Below, piece by piece: positions 56,056-63,510 of a stretch of 64,000 nucleotides of DNA (positions are counted from its first letter, which is position 1; each line of letters starts with the position of its first letter). Under the pieces are notes generated by a model. The model did not search any database. It saw only the letters and a list, made by a program, of their open reading frames with translations, and was not told the origin of the DNA. The position numbers and the translations under genes were made by a program. The stretch is from Chloroflexota bacterium (lineage in GTDB: Bacteria > Chloroflexota > Anaerolineae > Anaerolineales > Villigracilaceae), in NCBI GenBank assembly GCA_024434165.1, contig QMIW01000002.1, positions 34,092-98,091 of the forward strand. Reading direction: 5' to 3'.

Positions 56056-56502
56056 TCAGGTTTTTATCATTTCAAAATGCTTTCTAACCTGCGGAATGAG
56101 CGTGAGCAGGACGATGAGCAAGCCGTTGACGGCGGTCACATATTGGATGGGCCACTGAAAGCCGATCAGGAAGGCTTGCAGGGTCAGCCAGAGGATCAGC
56201 ACAATGCCTAGCGCAAGGGTCGCGGTCCACGCCCAGTAGTGGCGAAAAAGGATGGGGAGTGGAATCCACTTTGGGCGGGCAAGCAGGCTGAACGTCAGAA
56301 AGAGAGGCGCAAGTCCCATCACAAAGAGAAGAAACAAGCCAGGCAAAACGTAGTTTGGGACAAGCAGCTGCGGCAGGACGGAGTCCATTTGAAGCGATCT
56401 GCCGCTGGGGTCGGTCAGCATGAGGATGCCGCCATAAAGCCCCCCAAAGGCAAGGAAGATCAGTGAAACGACAAGAAACCAAAGGGCGATGGGTTTACGC
56501 AT
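56056..56502 (-). CDS. Hypothetical four-helix membrane protein
   Basis: 148 aa with four predicted membrane helices: ALWFLVVSLIFLAFGGLYGG, VLPGLFLLFVMGLAPLFLTF, WTATLALGIVLILWLTLQAF and a final one. There are no motifs or charged intramembrane residues of note. It lies between the ACS gene and the two-helix protein on the same strand. Function unknown. Confidence 0.72.
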   Translation of the reverse strand: MRKPIALWFLVVSLIFLAFGGLYGGILMLTDPSGRSLQMDSVLPQLLVPNYVLPGLFLLFVMGLAPLFLTFSLLARPKWIPLPILFRHYWAWTATLALGIVLILWLTLQAFLIGFQWPIQYVTAVNGLLIVLLTLIPQVRKHFEMIKT

Positions 56503-56558
56503 GATGCCACGAACAGGCGCACAAACGATGAAAATTTGCCCGCTTGTGTGCCCGTCTC

Positions 56559-58877
56559 CTAAAACATTGGCTCCATTGCCATGGCGGGATGGTTGTGCGC
56601 CTCCAGCCAGGCAAGCAATTCGTCAACTGTGGTTACATTCCGCTCATCCGCGATCTTATCGAGCAGGTCGGGGTCGCCTTCACGTTCGCAGACGGCTTTG
56701 AATTCATCGTTCATGGATTGTTTCAATACGGACGACATCCACACCACGCGCTTGAAGCCGCCATCGGAGGAGATGAATTTGGGGCTGATGAGATAGAACT
56801 TGCCCACACCCATCACGCCAGGGGTTTGCAGACCGCCGCCCGCGATGCCCGCCAGAGTCGAGAAGGTCATGCCTGCGGGAGTCATGGAGGTGTCTTCACG
56901 CGAGACGACCATCACGCCGTTGGCTTCGGGGATGAGCATCACGATGCACTCGAAACAGCCGCAGGCGGTCATCGGGTTTTCCATGATGGAGTACATCGAG
57001 ACTTCCTGCACCACGCCATGCGAGCCGATCCTGGCGTAATCGTTCGTGCCTTGCCAGTAGCCTTTGCGGTCGTCGAGCTGCTTGCCCAGTTTGATGGGCT
57101 GGTTCGGTCCTGTCGGGTTGATGCTGAACGACGCTTTGCAGTCCAGCCAGTTGTACGCGCCGCACAGACCGAGCCGCTCGGGCGAGACCACGCACACGTG
57201 ATTCGGCGCGAACGATTGACAGAGCGTGCAGGAGTAAAACTCGTCCACTTTGTCGTCGGTCAGGTCGGCGAGGCGTTTGTTGCGGAAGTCGTAGGCGACG
57301 CGCGCCTTTTCCAGCCATTCGGCATGCAGCGCAGGGTCGGTGACGATGGTCACTTCCACTTTATCCACAATGGCGCCGAAATCTTCGTGAAAGCGCGCGT
57401 GCAAGATTTTGCCGAAATGTTCGAGGTTGAAGCCTTTGTCTGCGGCGTTATTCGAGACGCGGATCCAGGCAATGTCGCGTTGACCGACGTGCTGGATTCC
57501 GCTCGCCCCGTTGACGAAGTAATGCACCTGCCGCTCCAGCACTGGCTCGAAGTCCTGCTGCATCTGCCGTCCCGCGACCTTGATGATGATGCCCAGATCC
57601 GTCGCGCCTTGCGGCGGGACATCCTCAAAGCCCTTGCCGATGACTTCGATCTTTCCGTCGGTGACTTCATCCAGTTTCGCCATGTGCAGATATTCAAAGG
57701 CGCGCGAATGCTTGCCGCCGAATTCCACGCGCAAATCCGCCTTGCGGACGACCTCGCCTTCAAACGCGGAACCGTACGGTACGGGTACATCCACGTTCGA
57801 AACCTTGACTTTGACGCCGCGCACTTCGATGCACTTTTGCACGAGTCTTTCGGCGCGTTCGAGGTCATCCTTGCCTTCGATGGTGTTGAACGGCATCGAG
57901 ACCACATGCTCGTACGTCGTTACGCCCGTCGGCAGAATTTCAGGGATGACCGTATCTGCGATGACGGGGAAGCCGAAGTTGATCGCGCCTGCCGCAGCGG
58001 CGTATTTCAAATCGTCCACTTCGCCGAGCGCAAGCACAAACGCGAAGACGCGCTCTTTGTTGTAAAGCAAAATCTCGCGCGATTGACCTGGCTTGAGTCC
58101 GCCGAAGGTCAGCGCGGAGCGGGTGGCAAACCCCAAAGCATAAATTGCGGAAATCGTATCCGTTCCAAACGGGACGGTGTACGTGTCGTAGCCGAGTTCC
58201 ACGCCTTCTTCTTGAAGTTGATGAATGATGCTTCGTCCATTCACGTTGCCCGAAAGGAAGGTCAGGATGTTGCGCCGTTGTAACTCGCGCACGATCTTGA
58301 CCGCGACCTCGTTCGACTTCGCGCATCCCACAATCGCGGCAAAGCCAGGCATACGACCATCCACGAGCTGAATGCCCCATGAACGCAATTGAATATCGTC
58401 AATCGGACCGTTCAAATGACCGTCGCCATTCTCCCCTCTCCCCTCGGGAGAGGGGGAAGGGGTGAGGGCGCCGTTTGCATCGGGACTTGTGAACGAAGTG
58501 CCGCCTGCGAGTTTGAATCCAGGCATCGGCTCGGGCTGAAGTCCATAGACGAAGCGCACCGCCTCGATCGTCTCAGCGGCAAGAAGCGTCGCCATGCCCG
58601 AGTCGAGCGTCTCGCCGAGATAGGGGGTCCATTTTGCAAACGCGGGAATCGGGTGAAGCAAATCCCGCGCGTACTTGATGATGGGCTGAAGGTCGCCGAG
58701 TTTTTCGACCGCCCTGCCCGTCATGCCCAAAATCGTCGGCAGGTAATACGCCGTGTTGGGGAACGAGACGGGCGTCTCCGCGCCTTTCTCCTTCAACGCC
58801 TTGTTGAGCATGATCTCGGCTTCGGTGACGAGTGCGTTCGCGCCGCGTATTGCTCTGGTTGCAATGTACTTTGACAT
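56559..58877 (-). CDS. acsB: Acetyl-CoA synthase (CO dehydrogenase/ACS alpha subunit)
   Basis: 772 aa, the bacterial long form with the N-terminal CODH-docking domain. The A-cluster ligands are present: SCTLCQSFAPNHVCVVSPER then GLCGAYNW (about residues 549-580) for the 4Fe-4S part, and the Cys-Gly-Cys nickel site in MTACGCFECIVM (about 636). It condenses CO, the methyl group from AcsCD and CoA to acetyl-CoA. A CCCTCTCCC element is inserted in frame (58431-58470), adding ALTPSPSPEGRGENGDGHL at about residues 134-152. This may account for part of the extra length over the roughly 730 aa of acetogen enzymes. The first gene upstream is CODH. Confidence 0.96.
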   Translation of the reverse strand: MSKYIATRAIRGANALVTEAEIMLNKALKEKGAETPVSFPNTAYYLPTILGMTGRAVEKLGDLQPIIKYARDLLHPIPAFAKWTPYLGETLDSGMATLLAAETIEAVRFVYGLQPEPMPGFKLAGGTSFTSPDANGALTPSPSPEGRGENGDGHLNGPIDDIQLRSWGIQLVDGRMPGFAAIVGCAKSNEVAVKIVRELQRRNILTFLSGNVNGRSIIHQLQEEGVELGYDTYTVPFGTDTISAIYALGFATRSALTFGGLKPGQSREILLYNKERVFAFVLALGEVDDLKYAAAAGAINFGFPVIADTVIPEILPTGVTTYEHVVSMPFNTIEGKDDLERAERLVQKCIEVRGVKVKVSNVDVPVPYGSAFEGEVVRKADLRVEFGGKHSRAFEYLHMAKLDEVTDGKIEVIGKGFEDVPPQGATDLGIIIKVAGRQMQQDFEPVLERQVHYFVNGASGIQHVGQRDIAWIRVSNNAADKGFNLEHFGKILHARFHEDFGAIVDKVEVTIVTDPALHAEWLEKARVAYDFRNKRLADLTDDKVDEFYSCTLCQSFAPNHVCVVSPERLGLCGAYNWLDCKASFSINPTGPNQPIKLGKQLDDRKGYWQGTNDYARIGSHGVVQEVSMYSIMENPMTACGCFECIVMLIPEANGVMVVSREDTSMTPAGMTFSTLAGIAGGGLQTPGVMGVGKFYLISPKFISSDGGFKRVVWMSSVLKQSMNDEFKAVCEREGDPDLLDKIADERNVTTVDELLAWLEAHNHPAMAMEPMF
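58431..58470. repeat. CCCTCTCCC-GGGAGAGGG REP-like element inside acsB (copy 3)
   Basis: CTCCCCTCTCCCCTCGGGAG then AGGGGGAAGGGGTGAGGG. It is read in frame on the minus strand as TPSPSPEGRGENG within the N-terminal domain of ACS. Confidence 0.9.
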
Positions 58878-58878
58878 C

Positions 58879-59009
58879 GTAGTCTCCTGGTCTTTTAGTC
58901 TCGTAGTCTGGTGGTCGGGTGGTCGAGAAGTCTTTTCGCCTGTTCATAAACGACTACAAGACTAAGCGACCACACGACTATTCGACCATGCGACTATCCG
59001 ACTATCCCG
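58879..59009. repeat. TGGTCGTGTAGTCTCGTAGTC inverted tract between CODH and ACS
   Basis: The left arm is AGTCTCGTAGTCTGGTGGTC and GGGTGGTCGAG; the right arm is CGACTACAAGACTAAGCGAC, CACACGACTATTCGACCATG and CGACTATCCGACTATCC. It occupies the whole gap and encodes the last residues (GIVG) of CODH. Confidence 0.88.
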
Positions 59010-61009
59010 TAAATCGCCTCACGCTTCTGCGCCAGCGGCAAATTCTCTAATTCTCTCATCCTTGCATCCCCACTTCTCCCATATTTGTTTTCCTCCCACG
59101 CGGGCAATCCGAGCGCGGCGCGTTTCTTGTCAATGTGAGCGAGCGTGGCTTCGATCATCTTCTGCGGGTCGGGGATGAATTCGAGTTTGCCGCCGTAGAT
59201 CTTTTCCCAGCCTGCGCTGATGTAATGCAGCACCGCGTCGCTGTCGTTGACTCGGTCGGGCATGCCGCTGATGGGCGATGCGCCGCCGAAGATCACATAC
59301 GCGCCCGACGCCACGCAATACGTCGCAATCGCCAGCGCCTTCTCGCTCATCCATTCGGGCGCAAGACCCACCGCAGGGATCTGGTCAATGTCGTCGCCAA
59401 GTCCGCCCGTCTCGACCATTTGCGTCAACACAGTCAGGATGCGCGTATTGTCCACGCACGAACCCATGTGGAGGACGGGCGGGATGCCGACCGTCTCGCA
59501 GATTTCGCGCAGACCGCTTCCGACTTCGCTCAAGCCTGCTTCGCCCAACATGAGTCCCAACTTCGCCGACGCAATCGCCCCGCACCCCGTCTGGACGACC
59601 AGCACGTCGTTCTTGAGCAATTCCTTCACGACGACGTTGTGCAGATAATCCTGCGACGAGCGCGGATTGTTGCACCCGACAATCGCCGCCACGCCGCGAA
59701 TACGCCCCGTCATGATCGCGTCGTTGAGCGGGCGGAACGACGCGCGGTACGAACCTCCCAGCATGTAGTTGATGTACTCGTGCGAGAAACCTGGAATGAG
59801 GTCTTCCTTGATTTGCGGAATGCGAATCTTGGACGCCGCGCGGTTCTTGAAATTGTCAATCGCGGCTTTGAGGATGTTCTTTGCCACCGTCAACGCATGG
59901 CGCTCGTCGAATTCGATATGCGTCGCGCCTGTGATCTTGACCTTCGGCGAAGTGGTGATGATCTTCGTGTGGAAGTTCTGCGCCAGTCCCACCAGCGCCT
60001 GCATGATGCACTGCACGTCCACCACCATCGCCTCGACCGCACCCGTCAGGATGGCGAGTTCCTGGTGCAGGAAGTTGCCCGCCGCAGGGATTCCCTGCCG
60101 CATGAGAATTTCATTCGCCGTGCAGCATATCCCCGAAAGATTGACGCCGTTTGCGCCTGCCGCCCTGGCGTATTCGATGATTTCAGGCGTTTGCGAAGCG
60201 GCGACGATCATCTCGCTCAGGCTGGGTTCGTGTCCATGCACCACGACGTTGACCATGTCTTCTTTAATCACGCCCAGATTCGCCTGCCCCAAAATCGGCG
60301 CGGGCGTGCCAAAGAGAATGTCCGAAATGTCGGTGGCGATCATCGAGCCAGCCCAGCCGTCCGCCAGCGCCGTCCGCACGGCATGATTCAAAATATGTTC
60401 AGGGTCCTGGTCGTCGCCGATGTGCGTGCGGTGCAGCGCCTCGACCACTTCCCGATCCACGCCGCGCGGAATCACATTTTGCTCGCGCCAGATCTGCTGT
60501 CTCTTCTTTGGCGCGCGAACGGCGGGGACCACCTCCCCGCGCTGCTGACCGAATTGTGAAATGTAAAGGTCAGCCAGATCGTTGGCGATTTCCTCTGCGG
60601 AACGCCCCTCAACTTTGATGTCATAGAAGGATGCGACCATCCGCAGCTTGGCGACATCCTGAATGGAATATCCTTCCGCTTCGCCGTTTGCCGTCGCCTT
60701 CAACAGGAACGCCATGTCGCGTCCATGGTCGCTGTGCGCGGCGGAACCTGCGGCAATCGAGCGTGTCAGGTTGCGCGCCTGAATCGTATCCAGCGTTGCG
60801 CCGCACACGCCCACCTCGCCGTTCTTCGTCAGCCTGCACGGACCCATGCCGCATTGCTTGCAGCACATCCCTGCGCCGCCGATGTTGCACGGAACCATCG
60901 CATCTGCGCGCGTGAAGGCTGTCCCGATGCCGAGTTCCTCCGCGCGGATCAACATCTGCTGCGCGGCAGGGTCGGTCGAATAATCGTTGATTTCACGTTT
61001 CTTGGGCAT
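58994..61009 (-). CDS. acsA: Ni,Fe carbon monoxide dehydrogenase catalytic subunit
   Basis: 671 aa. The D- and B-cluster ligands are all present: C41, C49, C50, C53, C58 and C69 in CNIGGAGMCCKQCGMGPCRL followed by NGEVGVC. The spacing matches CooS/AcsA of known structure. C-cluster regions include VNLSGICCTANEILMRQG, ETVGIPPVLHMGSCVDN and a nickel-site Cys in YVIFGGASPISG context further on. It interconverts CO2 and CO and channels CO to AcsB. Two low-complexity tracts touch the 3' end (59038-59060, and the last four codons). Symbol acsA (cooS family) chosen because it pairs with acsB. Confidence 0.95.
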   Translation of the reverse strand: MPKKREINDYSTDPAAQQMLIRAEELGIGTAFTRADAMVPCNIGGAGMCCKQCGMGPCRLTKNGEVGVCGATLDTIQARNLTRSIAAGSAAHSDHGRDMAFLLKATANGEAEGYSIQDVAKLRMVASFYDIKVEGRSAEEIANDLADLYISQFGQQRGEVVPAVRAPKKRQQIWREQNVIPRGVDREVVEALHRTHIGDDQDPEHILNHAVRTALADGWAGSMIATDISDILFGTPAPILGQANLGVIKEDMVNVVVHGHEPSLSEMIVAASQTPEIIEYARAAGANGVNLSGICCTANEILMRQGIPAAGNFLHQELAILTGAVEAMVVDVQCIMQALVGLAQNFHTKIITTSPKVKITGATHIEFDERHALTVAKNILKAAIDNFKNRAASKIRIPQIKEDLIPGFSHEYINYMLGGSYRASFRPLNDAIMTGRIRGVAAIVGCNNPRSSQDYLHNVVVKELLKNDVLVVQTGCGAIASAKLGLMLGEAGLSEVGSGLREICETVGIPPVLHMGSCVDNTRILTVLTQMVETGGLGDDIDQIPAVGLAPEWMSEKALAIATYCVASGAYVIFGGASPISGMPDRVNDSDAVLHYISAGWEKIYGGKLEFIPDPQKMIEATLAHIDKKRAALGLPAWEENKYGRSGDARMRELENLPLAQKREAIYGIVG

Positions 61010-61021
61010 AAGATTTCTCCT

Positions 61022-61145
61022 ATGTCATTGCGAGCCGCTGTCGGTTGCGTAGCGGCGCCTCGCGCCGCGTATCGAAACCAGACGGTGAAGCAATCTCCTC
61101 GCAAATGGGGAGACCGCTTCGGGCTATCGCCCTCGCGATGACATT
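61022..61145. repeat. TGTCATTGCGAG REP-like element (copy 3, long inverted pair)
   Basis: ATGTCATTGCGAGCCGCTGT ... GAAGCAATCTCC and the opposite end TCGCGATGACATTAC. It fills the gap between the HMA-like and CODH genes and provides the end of the HMA-like gene. Confidence 0.9.
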
Positions 61146-61530
61146 ACTCCTCGACCTTCACCGTTCCGATCCCTGGACAATGCCAGAGCGGGCGTCCCTG
61201 GTAATTCACCCTTTGCGCAAAACTGACCGTTTGCCTGGTGGTTTCGTACGTGGCGGTATGGCGCAAGAGCGCCTTGTGTTTGACGGGCTGCTGCTCTGCG
61301 CTTTCCATCTCGATGGGCATCGCCCAATCGCTCAAATATCCCGCTTCGTCCAGTTTCGCCGCGATTTGCAAGCCGCTGATTTTGGTTTCGTCGTAGGCTA
61401 CTTCAATGGTCTGAAAAGCGCTGCTGGCATACACGTCCACGACCCCCTCCAATTCCAGTAATATCCGCCGCACCTCCGTCACGTGATGATCCGCATAAAG
61501 GGCGGCGGTTTCGAACGTTTTGGTCTCCAT
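61144..61530 (-). CDS. HMA-fold (heavy-metal-associated-like) protein without CxxC
   Basis: 128 aa. Residues 1-65 read as a ferredoxin-like HMA fold: LYADHHVTEVRRILLELEGV then VDVYASSAFQTIEVAYDETK and ISGLQIAAKLDEAGY. The usual metal-binding CxxC in loop 1 is replaced by ADHH, so His residues are possible ligands. The C-terminal half is unassigned. It has one of the strongest ribosome sites in the window (TAGGAGGTGTCTCT) and is the first gene of the CODH/ACS operon, so a metallochaperone or nickel-handling role is tempting but unproven. Confidence 0.78.
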   Translation of the reverse strand: METKTFETAALYADHHVTEVRRILLELEGVVDVYASSAFQTIEVAYDETKISGLQIAAKLDEAGYLSDWAMPIEMESAEQQPVKHKALLRHTATYETTRQTVSFAQRVNYQGRPLWHCPGIGTVKVEE

Positions 61531-61729
61531 AGAGACACCTCCTAAAAAATGGACGGACGATGACTCTGCGACCTTTAAAATTTAGACTTTTCCTTGTAAT
61601 CATTCTAGCATTTTGACCGATTGTGAAGTTGTGAATTATGTCATTAGAAAATCAGATAAATGTACCTAACACAGTTGGAATTGAAAATTTTCATCACACG
61701 ATGGATATAATGCTTTTGAGCATGGAATC
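61531..61729. promoter_or_regulatory. Divergent promoter region of the CODH/ACS operon and the DUF3786-CooC genes
   Basis: About 200 bp, AT-rich relative to its flanks. On the plus strand TTGAAA (61681-61686), 19 nt and TATAAT (61706-61711) precede the DUF3786 start by 18 nt. On the minus strand TAGAAT lies about 85 nt before the HMA-like start, with only a poor -35. No recognised operator. Confidence 0.45.
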
Positions 61730-62485
61730 ATGTCTGATTTTGGAAAGAATTGGAAGCCAATCCGCGCCGTAAGAGATTCTCAACCGATGGCGGAGCGCGC
61801 GGCTGAACTGAGGTCAACGCTTCGGGTGCGGGACCCAAGCCTGGTCGCCGCGCGAAGCGCCTCATCCTGGCGGACAGTTGGTGCAGAGCGCGGTGAGTTA
61901 ATCCTCCCGTTTTGGGACGATCGCTGCATCCTGCCCTTCCCCGAATTGACCGCTCGCAGCAGCCGCGGCGAACCGCTTCCCGATTTTCAACAAGCCTTGC
62001 TGCTGTATTATCTGCTCACCGCCGACGGCACACCGCTGACGGGGCGTTGGGTCTCGTTCGCCGATTTGCCAGATGGACGAATGTACAACGCTGCATTTCA
62101 GGGCTACAGCGGGGATGAGATTGTCAAACGGTTTGAAAAAGTAAGGCGAGATAATATCTCGCTTTACCCAGCGCTCCACGATTTCAAACAAGCGTGTCTT
62201 TCAGTCGGCGGAAAACCCGTTGAAATCGGTTCCGCTTCATTCATCTTCCAAGCCCTGCCGCGCGTGCCTTTGTTGACCACCTATTGGCTCGGCGATGAAG
62301 ACTTTCCCTCCTCGTGCAAAATCCTGTTCGACGCCTCCGCCTCTCACTATCTGCCGATTGACGCCTGCGCCATCCTGGGCAGCATGTTGACGCGGAAGTT
62401 GATTCACTCACGTTACGCAGTTCCATCTCCCTCACCCCTTCACCCCTCTCCCAGTGGGAGAGGGGACGGGGGTGAGGGTGCGTAA
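61730..62485 (+). CDS. DUF3786-domain protein
   Basis: 251 aa. The DUF3786 core shows in LLLYYLLTADGTPLTGRWVS, FADLPDGRMYNAAFQGYSGD and PLLTTYWLGDEDFPSSCKIL, ending near CAILGSMLTRKLI. DUF3786 proteins occur mainly in anaerobes next to Wood-Ljungdahl or corrinoid genes; the function is unknown. The C-terminal about 22 residues (PSPSPLHPSPSGRGDGGEGA) are encoded by a CCCTCTCCC element, so the native C-terminus is probably near Ile-His-Ser at about residue 226. An alternative ATG is at 61722 in another frame. Confidence 0.82.
   Translation: MSDFGKNWKPIRAVRDSQPMAERAAELRSTLRVRDPSLVAARSASSWRTVGAERGELILPFWDDRCILPFPELTARSSRGEPLPDFQQALLLYYLLTADGTPLTGRWVSFADLPDGRMYNAAFQGYSGDEIVKRFEKVRRDNISLYPALHDFKQACLSVGGKPVEIGSASFIFQALPRVPLLTTYWLGDEDFPSSCKILFDASASHYLPIDACAILGSMLTRKLIHSRYAVPSPSPLHPSPSGRGDGGEGA
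62427..62480. repeat. CCCTCTCCC-GGGAGAGGG REP-like element at the end of the DUF3786 gene (copy 4)
   Basis: CTCCCTCACCCCTTCACCCC then TCTCCCAGTGGGAGAGGGG and GGGTGAGGG. It supplies the final codons and is immediately followed by the stop. Confidence 0.92.
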
Positions 62486-62581
62486 GGTGAGCGATTCATT
62501 CTTAATTCGGCTAAAAAGGGGAATTCTGTCACTATTCCCTGCGGCGGGGGAAATATAGAATGAATCCAAAAGGAACGAACC

Positions 62582-63373
62582 ATGAAAATTGCGATCACTG
62601 GCAAAGGCGGCGTGGGAAAGACTACGCTCACCGCCTTGCTCGCTCAATCCTATGCGGACATGGGACGGCAGGTTTTGGCTGTGGATGCAGACCCCTCTCC
62701 CTGTCTCGCGGGCGCACTGGGATTCCCGCCCGAATTGCGCGCGGAACTCCATCCCATCGCAGAGATGGATGAACTAATAGAAGAACGCACTGGGGCAAAG
62801 CCTGGCACAGTCGGCGGATTTTTCACATTGAACCCCCGCGTGGACGACATTCCCGAACGGTTCAGCGTCCTGCACCGCGGCGTGCGCCTGCTGGAAATGG
62901 GCAGCGTGGACGTGGGCGGTTCGGGCTGCATCTGCCCCGAGTCTGCCATGTTGAAAACTTTATTCACTCATCTGCTCTTCCGCGACGAAGACATCCTGCT
63001 GCTCGATATGTACGCGGGCGTCGAACATCTCGGCCGCGCCACGGTTGACTTTGTGGATGCGATGCTGGTGGTCGCCGAGCCGACCCGCCGCAGCCTTGGC
63101 ACAGCCGCGCAGATCAAAAAACTGGCAAACGATATCGGCTTACAGCGTTTGTATCTTGTGGGGAACAAAGTTCGGGACGACGAAGAAGCCAAATTCCTTG
63201 AAGCCGAAACTCCAGATTTACCCCTGCTCGGCTATCTCCCCGCCGATTTGAAAGTGCAAGAGGCGGACAGGTTGGGCATCCCCATTTATGACCATGTCCC
63301 AAGTTTGAAATCTGCAACAGAACAGATTGCCGCGGCGCTCAATGAGTTGACCAGCGATGAGATAATGGAGTAA
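62582..63373 (+). CDS. cooC: CooC-type P-loop ATPase for CODH nickel insertion (1)
   Basis: 263 aa. The deviant Walker A is ITGKGGVGKTTLTALLA. The Cys-x-Cys dimer/metal site is in GGSGCICPESAMLK (about residues 117-119), and LLLDMYAGVEHLGRATVDFV is the Walker B region. CooC is a MinD-like ATPase that binds nickel between subunits and loads it into the C-cluster of CODH. A ribosome site (AAAGGAACGAACC) precedes the ATG. A second CooC follows at 63502. Confidence 0.94.
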   Translation: MKIAITGKGGVGKTTLTALLAQSYADMGRQVLAVDADPSPCLAGALGFPPELRAELHPIAEMDELIEERTGAKPGTVGGFFTLNPRVDDIPERFSVLHRGVRLLEMGSVDVGGSGCICPESAMLKTLFTHLLFRDEDILLLDMYAGVEHLGRATVDFVDAMLVVAEPTRRSLGTAAQIKKLANDIGLQRLYLVGNKVRDDEEAKFLEAETPDLPLLGYLPADLKVQEADRLGIPIYDHVPSLKSATEQIAAALNELTSDEIME

Positions 63374-63510
63374 CGCTTGGAACCTGAGAAGTAAACAAGT
63401 ACACAAGGAAACAGGTACACAGGTATCCAATACCTGCCTACGTGTATACGTGTCTACTTGTCCACGTGAGAGACTACAGGACTATCGGACTATCAAACTA
63501 TATGACTACA
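63374..63510. repeat. GTACACAAGGAAACAGG inverted tract plus GGACTATC tract between the two cooC genes
   Basis: AAACAAGTACACAAGGAAAC and AGGTACACAGGTATCC are opposed by CCTACGTGTATACGTGTCTA and CTTGTCCACGTG. A second word family follows: GACTACAGGACTATCGGACT, ATCAAACTATATGACTACAA. The start codon of the second cooC is part of the last repeat unit. Confidence 0.88.

Noticed and set aside
56544..58283. 579-codon plus-strand frame opposite acsB
   Set aside because: AcsB A-cluster motifs on the other strand are decisive.
59135..60559. 474-codon plus-strand frame opposite CODH
   Set aside because: CODH cluster ligands are intact on the minus strand; the plus frame is a compositional shadow.
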